Origin: Burkholderia sp. HI2500
Lineage (GTDB): Bacteria > Pseudomonadota > Gammaproteobacteria > Burkholderiales > Burkholderiaceae
NCBI RefSeq assembly: GCF_002223055.1
Contig: NZ_NKFL01000007.1
Coordinates: forward strand, 682,001-746,000
DNA: 64,000 nucleotides
Direction: 5' to 3'
Below are positions 26,936-35,603 of the stretch, piece by piece; position 1 is the stretch's first letter; the number at the start of each line of letters is the position of its first letter. A model generated the notes under the pieces. It saw only the letters and a list, made by a program, of their open reading frames with translations, searched no databases and was not told where the DNA came from. Position numbers and translations under genes: made by a program.

Positions 26936-27418
26936 ATGCAACAGACCCGTGTTTTCACTGCTGCTCTTGCAGCCTGCTTCACCTTTTTTGCGTTTGCCGC
27001 GCCCGCGACTGCCGCTGGTTCGCCACGTCCGCCCGAAGCGGCCATCAAGGCCGAGAATGCGCGCTGGGCGGATGCCTTTGCGCGAGGGGATTACGAGGCG
27101 ATCGGCCGCCTCTACACCCGCGACGGCACGCTCTTGCCGCCCGGAGGCAACAAGATCACGGGACGCAACGCGATCATCGGGTACTTCACCAAGGGGTATG
27201 CCGGATCAAAGCCCGCCACCGTATCGTTCAGCAATGACGAGTTCTACGGTAACGACCGGGTCGTGACAGAGGTGTCGGATGTGGAGGTCCGCGACCACGA
27301 CGGACAACTCAAATTCCGCGGCAAGCAGACGCTCGTCTTTCTGAAAGAGGACGGCGCGTGGAAGTTGCATCGCGACATGTGGAACGATGACGGCCCGCTG
27401 ACGGCGGATGGCCATTGA
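26936..27418 (+). CDS. DUF4440/SnoaL-like exported protein
   Basis: About 160 residues from the ATG at 26936 (MQQTRVFTAALAACF); another in-frame ATG is at 26918. A Sec signal peptide ends at ATAAG. The rest is an NTF2-like cone fold of the DUF4440/YybH type: AAIKAENARWADAFARGDYE, LYTRDGTLLPPGG, GRNAIIGYFTKG and the late LVFLKEDGAWKLHRDMW. Such proteins bind small ligands and sometimes act as isomerases. The substrate is unknown. It is last in the plus-strand block and converges on the GlxA-type regulator. Confidence 0.78.
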   Translation: MQQTRVFTAALAACFTFFAFAAPATAAGSPRPPEAAIKAENARWADAFARGDYEAIGRLYTRDGTLLPPGGNKITGRNAIIGYFTKGYAGSKPATVSFSNDEFYGNDRVVTEVSDVEVRDHDGQLKFRGKQTLVFLKEDGAWKLHRDMWNDDGPLTADGH

Positions 27419-27518
27419 GCGTCTGGTGAAACGCATGGCGATCTACCCAACGCGCCGCTAGTCCGCGAGAGGGGCCTCGGCCAGGCAGCGCGCGGATCGG
27501 CCGGCAGACGATGGTCGA

Positions 27519-28466
27519 TCAGCGCGCGCCGTTCGATCGGCTCTCGCGTCGAATCGCTTGCGGCGGGTGCCCATGCAGTTTGATGAAGGCCCGCCGCATC
27601 CGTTCCGGGTCGGTGAACCCGACAGCCAGCGCGATCTGCTCGATCGGTTCGCTGCCGCCCTGCAGGCGCAGCCGCGCCGCTTCGACACGCAAGCGCTCGA
27701 CCGCCTTCGCCGGTGTTTCTCCGGTTTCCCGGCGAAATGCGCGCCCGAACTGCCGCAAACTCAAACTTGCGGCCTCGGCGAGCCGCTCGACTGGCAACGC
27801 TTCCGCCAAGTGTTCCCGCGCAAAATTCAGCGCGATGCGAATGCGATCCGATTCCGGCTCCATCTGCGACATCGCCGAGAACTGGGACTGACCGCCCGGT
27901 CGACGATACGGGACCACCAAAAGCCGGGAGACAGCGCGCGCAACCTCCGCACCCATGTCTTTTTCAATCAAGCCGAGCGCCAGGTCGATGCCGGACGCGA
28001 TGCCCGCCGACGTCCAGATGCGGCCCGCCTCGATATAAATACTGTCGCCCTCGACCCTGGCGCGCGGGAAGCGCGACTGCAATTGAGCCGCGTATCGCCA
28101 GTGCGTCGTCACGCTCACGCCGTCCAGCAAGCCGGTTTCCGCAAGCAGAAACGCCCCCGTACACACGCTTGCCACCCGCGCAGCCCTGGCGCCCAGTTTT
28201 TTGGCGGCGGCGATGTTCTCCGGCGTCTGCATCGGATCGATGTCACCGCCCACGAAGATGACGGTGTCGAACGTGCGCCTTCCGATCGGCTTCGTGTCGA
28301 CCGACAGGCCCGTATTGCCGGGAACCGGGCCGCCGGACTGCGAGATGACGTGGAGATCATAGGGCGCGTGGCCCGCCGCCGTGGCGACCTGGTTGAAGGC
28401 CGACAGTGGCCCGCCCAGATCGAGCGCATCGTAGCCACGGCAAACGAAGAATCCGATTCGATGCAT
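27519..28466 (-). CDS. GlxA-family AraC regulator (DJ-1 + AraC HTH)
   Basis: A 315-residue regulator. Residues 1-170 are a DJ-1/PfpI domain (MHRIGFFVCRGYDALDLGGP) with the Cys elbow in SVCTGAFLLAETG. Residues 215-310 are an AraC-type double helix-turn-helix (PVERLAEAASLSLRQFGRAF, IEQIALAVGFTDPERMRRAF). This fusion is typical of GlxA-type activators. A DJ-1 protein without DNA-binding domain is encoded 700 bp away on the other strand, so both may respond to the same metabolite. Confidence 0.88.
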   Translation of the reverse strand: MHRIGFFVCRGYDALDLGGPLSAFNQVATAAGHAPYDLHVISQSGGPVPGNTGLSVDTKPIGRRTFDTVIFVGGDIDPMQTPENIAAAKKLGARAARVASVCTGAFLLAETGLLDGVSVTTHWRYAAQLQSRFPRARVEGDSIYIEAGRIWTSAGIASGIDLALGLIEKDMGAEVARAVSRLLVVPYRRPGGQSQFSAMSQMEPESDRIRIALNFAREHLAEALPVERLAEAASLSLRQFGRAFRRETGETPAKAVERLRVEAARLRLQGGSEPIEQIALAVGFTDPERMRRAFIKLHGHPPQAIRRESRSNGAR

Positions 28467-28631
28467 AACGAAGTCGTTAACTGGAAATCCCGAAAAGTCG
28501 CATTTTATAAGGAACCCTCAAATAGCGCCATCCAGCCTGAAATAAGGGAAATACGTCGTTTACGTCGTGATCGATTGTCCGTACGTCTAACCGCCGACAT
28601 CTGCCGTGCCACGATGGCAATCAGCCCCACT

Positions 28632-29615
28632 CTACCCCGCATTCACCTTCCGCCACTGCATCGGCGACATCTCGTACCGCCCTCGAAACGCGCGACTGAA
28701 CGCCGCTTCCGACGTATACCCAACGCGACCGGCAATATCCGAAATCGGCGCGCGGCTGTACCGCAACAACTCCGCCGCCCGGTCGAGGCGCCAGGTCGTG
28801 AGGTAGCTCAGCGGCGCCTGCCCCACGACACGCTGGAACCGGTCTGCAAAAGCCGACCGCGACAGATTCGACAACTCGGCAAGATCACTCACGCTCCACG
28901 CCCGCCCGGGATCCGCATGAATGGCCGACATCGCCGGGTTGATCCGGCTGTCGATCGCGCCGGACAGCCACCCGTGCCCCGCCGAGCCCTCCGTCGCCCA
29001 GGTGCGCAGCAACTGGACGAAGATGACGTCCAGCAATCGGGAGATCATCGCGGCGGCGCCCGCGCGCGGACTCAACGCCTCGTCGAGGATGAAATGACAG
29101 CTCAGCTCCAGCCACTCGAACGGCCGTTCCCGCAACCCTTTCAGCACCAGCACCGGCGGCAGCACGGACAGCAACCGTTGCGACAGCACGCCGTCGAATC
29201 CGAAGTCGCCGCACAGCCAGGTAGTGTCGCCGCTCCCGATCGTCAGGCGCTCGCGATCGTAGTACTGTGGCGCGAGATCCGTGACGAGACGCGCGGAGCG
29301 GCCCGGCCGGTCGGAGATGACATGGCCGTGGCCATGCATCAGCATGACCAGGTCTCCCTGCGACGCGTGATAGCGCTCGTCGATCCCGTCCACTTCGATC
29401 GCCACGCTGCCGCTGCGGATGATGTGCAGACGATACTTGCCGGCAGGAAAGCGCAATCCGAAAGGCGCCGATGCCGCGCACGTGAAGACCGTGTTGCCGC
29501 GGATGCGGATCAGCTCCAGCACGTCGGAAAAGGCATCCCGCTTGAAGGCGAACGGATCTGCGTCATCGTCCAGCGCCGTCGGCGTTTGAGCAAAGAATTC
29601 CGGCTTTTTGGCCAT
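28632..29615 (-). CDS. AraC-family regulator (cupin sensor)
   Basis: About 327 residues from the ATG at 29615 (MAKKPEFFAQTPTALDDD); the frame extends to a TTG at 29678 without a good ribosome site. The first 200 residues form a cupin-type sensor (VTDLAPQYYDRE, LVMLMHGHGHV), and the C terminus is an AraC double helix-turn-helix (SVSDLAELSNLSRSAFADRF, ISDIAGRVGYTSEAAFSRAF). It is divergent from the alpha/beta hydrolase at 29821 and is its likely regulator. Confidence 0.88.
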   Translation of the reverse strand: MAKKPEFFAQTPTALDDDADPFAFKRDAFSDVLELIRIRGNTVFTCAASAPFGLRFPAGKYRLHIIRSGSVAIEVDGIDERYHASQGDLVMLMHGHGHVISDRPGRSARLVTDLAPQYYDRERLTIGSGDTTWLCGDFGFDGVLSQRLLSVLPPVLVLKGLRERPFEWLELSCHFILDEALSPRAGAAAMISRLLDVIFVQLLRTWATEGSAGHGWLSGAIDSRINPAMSAIHADPGRAWSVSDLAELSNLSRSAFADRFQRVVGQAPLSYLTTWRLDRAAELLRYSRAPISDIAGRVGYTSEAAFSRAFRGRYEMSPMQWRKVNAG

Positions 29616-29820
29616 GTCGCGTACTCGGATGGTCTTTATGATGGACACATCATTCACGCTGAACGACGCCGGTGTCAAAGACTATTCTCAAGGTGCGTGG
29701 CATTCGGCAATCGCGTAGTACCCCTTGTTTCGTTGCTGGCAAGCATGGGGCGGACGGATCCGGAAACACGAGGTCTCACGGGCGCGATGTTCGTCATCCA
29801 GCAATCACAGGAGCAGGGAT

Positions 29821-30657
29821 ATGAATCCGGAAACGCGTACCGATACGGTTGTACTGATTCACGGCCTGTGGATGACGCCGTTGTCGTGGGAACATTGGGT
29901 CACGCGCTACGAGCAGCGCGGCATGCGCGTCATCACGCCGGGATATCCGGGTGTCCAGCCGGGCACGGCCGGCGTCGAGGCGCTCCGCCGCGACCCGTCG
30001 CCGCTGGTGAATCTCGGCGTGCGCGAGATCTTCGATCACCTGGCCCGAACGATCGCCGCGCTCGACACCAAGCCGATCATCATGGGGCATTCGTTCGGCG
30101 GCGCGTTCGCCCAGCTTCTTCTCGACGCGGGCTACGGCTCGGCCGGTGTGTCGATCGACGGCGCCGCGGTGAAGGGTGTATGGGCGCTACCGTTCAGCCA
30201 GATCAAGGCGGCGTTCCCGGTCCTGCGCAATCCGGCCAACCTGCATCGTGCGGTGCCCATCACCGAGCACGAGTTTCACTATGCGTTCACGAACAACCTG
30301 AGCCTCGAGGAATCGAAGAAGGTCTATGACCGCTACGCGGTGCCCGTGTCGGGGCGGATCCTGTTTCAAGGCGCGTTCGCGAACGTCAACCCGAATGCCC
30401 CGACGCGCTACAACTTCGCGAACGACACTCGCGCACCGCTGCTCTTTATCGCCGGTGGGAACGACAACATCCTGCCGCCGACCGTACAGCGCGAGAATTT
30501 CGAAAGGAATGCGAAGGGCTCGCGTACGATCTCGGCGTACAAGCTGTTCGACGGCCGCAGCCATTACACCTGTGGCGAGAAAGGCTGGGAGGAGGTTGCC
30601 GACTTCGCGCTCGACTGGGCGCAGGCGCCTGCGGCAGGGGATCTCGGCAAGGGTTGA
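29821..30657 (+). CDS. Alpha/beta hydrolase
   Basis: A 278-residue alpha/beta hydrolase from the ATG at 29821 (MNPETRTDTVVLIHGLWM), with CAGGAG upstream; the frame is open to 29725. The oxyanion HGLW, the nucleophile elbow MGHSFGGAFAQ near residue 90, an Asp in the LLFIAGGNDNILP strand and the late His in DGRSHYTCGEKGW form a complete triad. No signal peptide is seen. It resembles cytoplasmic esterase/haloperoxidase-like hydrolases. The substrate is unknown. Confidence 0.85.
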   Translation: MNPETRTDTVVLIHGLWMTPLSWEHWVTRYEQRGMRVITPGYPGVQPGTAGVEALRRDPSPLVNLGVREIFDHLARTIAALDTKPIIMGHSFGGAFAQLLLDAGYGSAGVSIDGAAVKGVWALPFSQIKAAFPVLRNPANLHRAVPITEHEFHYAFTNNLSLEESKKVYDRYAVPVSGRILFQGAFANVNPNAPTRYNFANDTRAPLLFIAGGNDNILPPTVQRENFERNAKGSRTISAYKLFDGRSHYTCGEKGWEEVADFALDWAQAPAAGDLGKG

Positions 30658-31037
30658 GTTGCTGGTCAATGGCCCATAAACGGCTATGGCCGTGAACCCG
30701 CCTACTCTCCTTCAACAACTCTACCGGGCGGCCGATCCAGCCTCGCACGTCGATTCTTTTATCGCTCGTGCATGAGGCGAGTCGCGCACGATTGGCCGTG
30801 AACATGTGAACCCCGTGGAATCCTGAACGACGTCTTGTAGCGTCAACAGACCGTTGAACGACTTGTCGGCCTGACGCATTCTCCGGTTCGCCATTCGAGG
30901 CAGGCACCCCGTCGCGTTCCGTTTTCAATGCGCGAGCGGCACGTCGGAGGACATGGTGTTGGATTGCCCCGTCCTGGCACCCTCGACCACGGGTGCAGGT
31001 CAGGCAATCCATCCTGGCACGCGTCACGCGCGCCGGC
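30658..31037. other. Intergenic region, nothing recognised
   Basis: A 380-bp gap between the hydrolase and the broken peroxidase gene, convergent on both sides. No open frame has coding-like composition or a ribosome site. GGCCCAT and ATGGCC near 30670-30690 could form a weak hairpin after the hydrolase gene. Confidence 0.35.
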
Positions 31038-31586
31038 TTACGCGGCCTTGGCCAGCTCCGCGTCGATGGCGGCGACCAGCTTCGGGTCGTCCGCGGTCGT
31101 ATCGGGCGAGAAACGCGCGACCACTTCACCCGTTCGGCTCACGAGAAACTTCTCGAAGTTCCACAGCACTTCGGGCGCCGGGTTCGGTTGAATGCCGTAG
31201 CCTTCGAGGCGCGTACGGAACGGGCCGTCGCCGGTCGCCTGCGGCTGCGCCAGGGTGAGCGAGCGATAGAGCGGATGCTTGTCGTCGCCGATCACGGAGA
31301 TTTTCTAAAACAACGGAAACGTCACGCCGAAGGTGCCGGTGCAGAACGACTGGATCTCCGCATCGGTGCCCGGCTCCTGGCCCTTGAAGTTGTTGGCGGG
31401 GAACGCCAGCACTTCGAGACCCTCCGCGCGCTTGCCTTCGTAGAGCGCCTCAAGCCCTTCGTATTGCGGCGTCAGCCCGCATTTGGACGCCACGTTCACC
31501 ACCAGCAGCACTTTGCCTTCGTAGGAACGCAGGGTTGTTTGCGCGCCGTCGATGGCGTTGACAGGAATATCGTAAATCGTGCTCAT
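31038..31586 (-). pseudogene. Glutathione peroxidase interrupted by in-frame amber codon
   Basis: Read through, this is a full-length thiol-dependent glutathione peroxidase of about 182 residues starting at the ATG at 31586 (MSTIYDIPVNAIDGAQ). The peroxidatic Cys is in NVASKCGLTPQYEGL and the second conserved stretch is LAFPANNFKGQEPG. The frame stops at TAG, 31305-31307, in VTFPLF-stop-KISVIGDDKHPLY, where relatives have Glu or Ala. Both halves are in the same frame, so one G-to-T change (GAG to TAG) explains it. The remaining 85 codons keep the C-terminal catalytic Trp/Asn motif (LWNFEKFLVSRTGEVV). It is most likely a recent pseudogene, unless amber suppression occurs. Confidence 0.88.
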
Positions 31587-31892
31587 GTCTGCATCCTTCA
31601 ATTGATCAAATCGGTTGGCGAGCCGCAGGAATCGCGGTGTATCGCGTTCATTGGAAAACCGTGGACGTCGGTCGGCAAAGGCGTGTTGTCGACGCTCGTG
31701 ATCTGCGCGTGGCAGAGCCCTATCCTACTGCGATCGGTCAACTTCCTGCTTGCAGGCGCGGGCCGTGGGGGCCAACAGGCGACCTGGAAAGGCCCAGGCT
31801 TCGATACAACGGCAGAATGGCTGCATAAGCATCGCCCCGTTGCCGGGGTACGCCATCAGCGGATGCGGTGCGTGGCAATATCCGAACCTTGG
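31587..31892. other. Intergenic region, nothing recognised
   Basis: A 306-bp gap upstream of the interrupted peroxidase gene and downstream of the EthD-family gene. No coding frame, promoter or strong hairpin was found by eye. Confidence 0.35.
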
Positions 31893-32219
31893 TCAGACTT
31901 CGGAACGCTCTACAACCACCTCGCTGATTTGAAGCACGGGCTGTATATCCGTGTAATTGGCGATGTCGGCCATGATCTCCTGCGCATGCGGGTCGCGCGC
32001 CGCCTGGAAAGCTTCGATAGAAGTGCAGACGAAGTCGCATTTGGCTACGTAGACAGGATCAGTGCCCGGAGCACCGCCTGCGATGCCCTTGTCCACCGTG
32101 TAGTACAGACATGCCGCACCGAGCCGCTGCTTCACCATTGGCATGTGCTTGTCGCGGTAGTAAGCATGATCGAATCGCGCGCCTGCGGCGTACGGGTACA
32201 TGACACTGACTTTGATCAT
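31893..32219 (-). CDS. EthD-family protein
   Basis: A 108-residue dimeric alpha-beta-barrel protein from the ATG at 32219 (MIKVSVMYPYAAGARFDHAY), which has AGGAG upstream. The motif DHAYYRDKHMPMVKQRLG and the late DIANYTDIQPVLQISEVV are typical of the EthD family. Members act in ethyl tert-butyl ether breakdown, polyketide cyclisation or have no known role. It stands alone here and the function is unknown. Confidence 0.8.
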   Translation of the reverse strand: MIKVSVMYPYAAGARFDHAYYRDKHMPMVKQRLGAACLYYTVDKGIAGGAPGTDPVYVAKCDFVCTSIEAFQAARDPHAQEIMADIANYTDIQPVLQISEVVVERSEV

Positions 32220-32476
32220 CGGGTTCTCCTGTTGCTTCATGGGAATCGAGGCGCCAACGCTCGCGAGATGGCGTCGAGGCCGCTGATACGGAGCGCAGCG
32301 GTTCTTGATTTTGCAAAAAACTCATCGAATTAACGATCCTATCCGATCAATGTGAGGCGAAGACGGCGGTTGTATCGCTTTCAGATCGTCGCGGTCAGCG
32401 CTTCTTTTCTGCTGGGCGCACCAGACTCTCTCCAGTATCCGTCAACCTGGCAATGCTGTCTTTATCTAGCGCTGCG

Positions 32477-32923
32477 CTACTCATGGCCCACTTGCTTGAG
32501 CCACGCGTTTAATTCGCGCGTACGATCACGTGTTCGGTCGATTTCGCAAGTCAGTAGATCAAGATTACGATCTGCGCCTGCCTCGTTTATCAGATACCAG
32601 GCGGTACACTCGTTGTCGAGAAAACGGACCCATTGCCGCTGAGCCTGGACAAATTTCACCTTGAGTGCCGGATAGTCGACGTACTCGTCACGTGGCCGAG
32701 ACATCGACTTTAAAACCTTTTGGTACGTGCGATTCAATTCGTCGTCTGCTTGCTGATATTCTTCTTGGCTACGCTGCAGCAAGCACTCGGGCGCCACGCT
32801 ATCAGGTGTGCAATTCCGCGCTTGCGCAGCAGTGAACCACGAACATGTCAGCGCCATGGCGACGCCGAGCGCTGCGCGACGACGGCTGAACGCCGATGCG
32901 CGAGCATGCACGCTTGCTCCCAT
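32477..32923 (-). CDS. LprI/DUF1311-family periplasmic protein
   Basis: A 148-residue secreted protein. The signal peptide runs from RRRAALGVAM to TAAQA. The mature part has four Cys and the DUF1311 pattern: NCTPDSVAPECLLQRSQEEY, ADDELNRTYQKVL, then VKFVQAQRQWVRFLDNEC. The Mycobacterium protein LprI of this family inhibits lysozyme, and YecT-type members are uncharacterised. A role in protecting the cell wall is possible but not shown. Confidence 0.78.
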   Translation of the reverse strand: MGASVHARASAFSRRRAALGVAMALTCSWFTAAQARNCTPDSVAPECLLQRSQEEYQQADDELNRTYQKVLKSMSRPRDEYVDYPALKVKFVQAQRQWVRFLDNECTAWYLINEAGADRNLDLLTCEIDRTRDRTRELNAWLKQVGHE

Positions 32924-33134
32924 TCCTGTCTTTCCCGTTCAAATTGTGATCTGAGTCATTCTCGCATCGATCGCGGTCAACAGCGCCGACCGAAGCAGAT
33001 ACCGCCGACTTGCTTTCAACAAGCGCGACCAACGTTGAAAAACCGCTTGTCAACGAACGGCACGACCATGTCGGGTGACTGAAAATGGCCGATCGCAGCC
33101 ACCCATCCACTGCGAAAACTGGTCGGATTCGTCT

Positions 33135-34139
33135 TTACGAAGAGGACGATTCGACGCAATCACTTCGACGAATCAGGACCCTTATCGCGCGCAACAGATG
33201 TTGGTTTATCGTCGGAATCAGAGTTGCCGGAATCTCATGAGGTCCTGCGGTTCGGAAATCGGCCGCTCGCAGGATGTGAGCCTGTCCGCCGTTGAATTGC
33301 ACGAACGCTTCGATCGTCGGGTCGTCCCGTATTGCCGCTTTCATGGCATCTTCATCGAACCACTTTGACGAATAGAGGGTGAATGTCGGTGTATCGACTG
33401 GCGGAAGCGCCCGGAAACCTGCGTGAACGAGCCAGTCGAATTGCGCCCGGTCCATCTTGACGATACTGGACGCGCCGTAAAGACTGCTACCGTTGCGCGC
33501 GAGATGGTCGATCCACCAGTCGTTTTGCCATCGCTCGTAACCGAGCAACGCACCTTCCAGGCGCTCCATGTTCTCGCAGCCATCGCCGTGCAAGTTGATG
33601 TTCTGACGAAAAAATTCCAGAGCCGGGATGCGCCACTCCTCGCCTTTGAGCGTATACAGGATTTGCCCAATTCGACGCGCTGGACGGCCTGGTCGTGCCG
33701 GTGCATCAACGATGATTTCGTGCGAGTGCAAGACGCCTTGAGCCACATACTCGTCGAAGCGTGCCTTGAGTAGGACCGACGGCCGCCATTCGCTGTTGAA
33801 TTCGATGAACCCGAATGGTTTGCGCCCTTGCACCATCAAAGCCAGCTCGTAACCTGTATGGACAAGGTACGGGATACGAACACCAATATCGACATACTTC
33901 GAGATAACGGCATCGCGCGAACCATGATCAAACTCGATCGCAAAGGCGTCGCATACGGCCGCGACCTGTGCCGGCGACAGAAGATAATAGTCATCGAGGT
34001 CCGCATCCTCGGGTGCGTCCGGGTCGACCAGCCGCCGCAGCGCATCCAGGTCGTCGGTTTCGAATCGAATCTCGAGGCACGGATACAGAAGATCCGGATC
34101 GATCGCCGACAGAATGAACGGGGTGCTCGGATAGGCCAT
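33135..34139 (-). CDS. Hypothetical protein
   Basis: A 334-residue, acidic, soluble protein; the ATG at 34139 has GGAG upstream. I recognise no domain. Residues 20-90 are rich in Asp/Glu and Leu (DDLDALRRLVDPDAPEDADL). The middle has a Trp-rich stretch (LLGYERWQNDWWIDHLARNG). No signal peptide or membrane segment is visible. Composition is less GC-rich than the flanking core genes, which fits a laterally acquired orphan. Confidence 0.72.
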   Translation of the reverse strand: MAYPSTPFILSAIDPDLLYPCLEIRFETDDLDALRRLVDPDAPEDADLDDYYLLSPAQVAAVCDAFAIEFDHGSRDAVISKYVDIGVRIPYLVHTGYELALMVQGRKPFGFIEFNSEWRPSVLLKARFDEYVAQGVLHSHEIIVDAPARPGRPARRIGQILYTLKGEEWRIPALEFFRQNINLHGDGCENMERLEGALLGYERWQNDWWIDHLARNGSSLYGASSIVKMDRAQFDWLVHAGFRALPPVDTPTFTLYSSKWFDEDAMKAAIRDDPTIEAFVQFNGGQAHILRAADFRTAGPHEIPATLIPTINQHLLRAIRVLIRRSDCVESSSS

Positions 34140-34325
34140 GGCAGTCTCCGGTGCGTCAGTTTGAAGACATCGACATACGGCAGGTCACCTTCGATCGCCG
34201 ATGTTTCCAAGTTGATCGCAGAAATCCACGGACATCACACGCAATCGGAGACGGCTTGGCGCAGAAACGCTGGACTAGACCACGCAGACACCATCTGGTC
34301 GTCTGACGTCAGTAGCAAACGAAAA

Positions 34326-34790
34326 TCAGTCCCCGATCTGGCGCTGCATGAGATAGAACCTCATGTCGTCGCGCCCCTGCATTGAAACCGGTTTCGGATC
34401 GCGATTAAAGCCGAGCATCTCATAAAATGGGTATGCTGATTCGCGCGCCGTACACCAGAGCAATAATCCACGCTGTTCGCGGACATGGCGAATGGACAGA
34501 TTGACCAGAAGGCGTCCGAATCCCAGACCACGCACCGATGGATGGACGGCCATGCCGCGAAGGCGCCAGGCTTCAGCGTTCAAAACACCGGATTGTCCTT
34601 CTTGACACACCGACGCCACCGCCACAATGCCGTCGTTATCACGCACGGCAAAGTGCCTTGTCGTCGGGGCGAGGTCTCCGGGTAGCGCACTCCCTTCTTC
34701 ATCTCCGGCCATCAAGATTGCGGCCCTGAGGGGATAGGTTTCTTCCGCGCGAACGGCGCAGATGGTAAAGCGCACATCTTGTGAAGTCAT
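34326..34790 (-). CDS. GNAT-family N-acetyltransferase
   Basis: A 154-residue GNAT. The acetyl-CoA site is RGMAVHPSVRGLGFGRLLV near residue 80, and the fold closes with ESAYPFYEMLGFNRD. The ATG is at 34790; the ribosome site is weak. It is divergent from the GntR gene at 34941. The substrate is unknown. Confidence 0.82.
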   Translation of the reverse strand: MTSQDVRFTICAVRAEETYPLRAAILMAGDEEGSALPGDLAPTTRHFAVRDNDGIVAVASVCQEGQSGVLNAEAWRLRGMAVHPSVRGLGFGRLLVNLSIRHVREQRGLLLWCTARESAYPFYEMLGFNRDPKPVSMQGRDDMRFYLMQRQIGD

Positions 34791-34926
34791 CTAATTGTCG
34801 GCTCGCTTCATCACGCAGATAGTCTTCCGGTTCGCTTTCAGCATACCCACTCGCAAAATTATCAGTTGCCGGGCGTAACCAGTAAGGGTAATTTCCTATC
34901 CGTTATCTCTTTTTCAATCATACGCT

Positions 34927-34942
34927 AACTGCGATCACAGAT
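34927..34942. promoter_or_regulatory. 16-bp element (copy 1) at gntR start, candidate operator
   Basis: AACTGCGATCACAGAT overlaps the GntR start codon (ATG at 34941). Its core CTGCGATCACAG is a near-palindrome (one mismatched pair, around GATC), the kind of site a FadR-type GntR dimer binds. An identical 16-mer lies at 37407-37422, just past the end of the unit. Autoregulation by repression is the simplest reading. Confidence 0.55.
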
Positions 34943-35603
34943 GACGTCGAAAGTCTCGACAGATGCAGAGCTTGCCTACGACGAGATCCGATCGAGGATC
35001 TTTGACGGCCGCCTTGCGCCTGGGCAGAAAGTATCCCATCGAGGATTATCGGACGAACTCGGTTTCGGCCAAATGCCTGTGCGCAGCGCATTGCATTTGC
35101 TCGAGTCCGAAGGGCTGGTCGTCGTGATCGAAAAGAGTGGGACCTACGTCGCCTCGCCGACTACGAGTGATCTCCGCGAAATTTTTGAAATGCGGCTGGC
35201 CCTCGAGAGTACAGCGGCGTTTCTTGCAGCCAGGTCGGGCGTAACGGCAGACCTTCGCGACGCGGCAGAGAAAATGCAGGTGCTGATTGACCAGGACGTC
35301 GCGGACATCATGCTCGAGCAACGTGTCGGTTGGGTATTTCATCAAGCATTGTTTGCCGCCGCAAGAAACGTGCGAATCTCATCCGCGTATAGTCTATTAC
35401 GAGCCCAAACCTTGGCGCTAAATGAACTCCCGCGTAGCGACGCCGAAACCGTTCGGCGCGGCACGATCGAGCACCTGAAAATCTTTCACGCAATCGAAGC
35501 AAACGACGGCGAGCTTGCGCGTCAGCATATGTGGAATCACATCGTTGACGGCACGCCCGCCCGGATAAAACTACTAAAGGCGCGGCATGAACACGAAAAA
35601 TAA
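34941..35603 (+). CDS. GntR-family regulator (FadR subgroup, FCD)
   Basis: A 220-residue regulator. The N-terminal winged helix (YDEIRSRIFDGRLAPGQKV, SHRGLSDELGFGQMPVRSAL) precedes an all-helical FCD effector domain. His residues in VGWVFHQALF, EHLKIFHAI and RQHMWNHI look like the metal-binding triad of FCD proteins that sense small carboxylates. It overlaps the transporter gene by 17 bp, so the two are translationally coupled. It probably controls this transporter in response to its substrate. Confidence 0.88.
   Translation: MTSKVSTDAELAYDEIRSRIFDGRLAPGQKVSHRGLSDELGFGQMPVRSALHLLESEGLVVVIEKSGTYVASPTTSDLREIFEMRLALESTAAFLAARSGVTADLRDAAEKMQVLIDQDVADIMLEQRVGWVFHQALFAAARNVRISSAYSLLRAQTLALNELPRSDAETVRRGTIEHLKIFHAIEANDGELARQHMWNHIVDGTPARIKLLKARHEHEK

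Noticed and set aside
31305..31307. Reading the peroxidase stop as selenocysteine
   Set aside because: The codon is TAG, not TGA, and the active-site Cys is present elsewhere in the protein.
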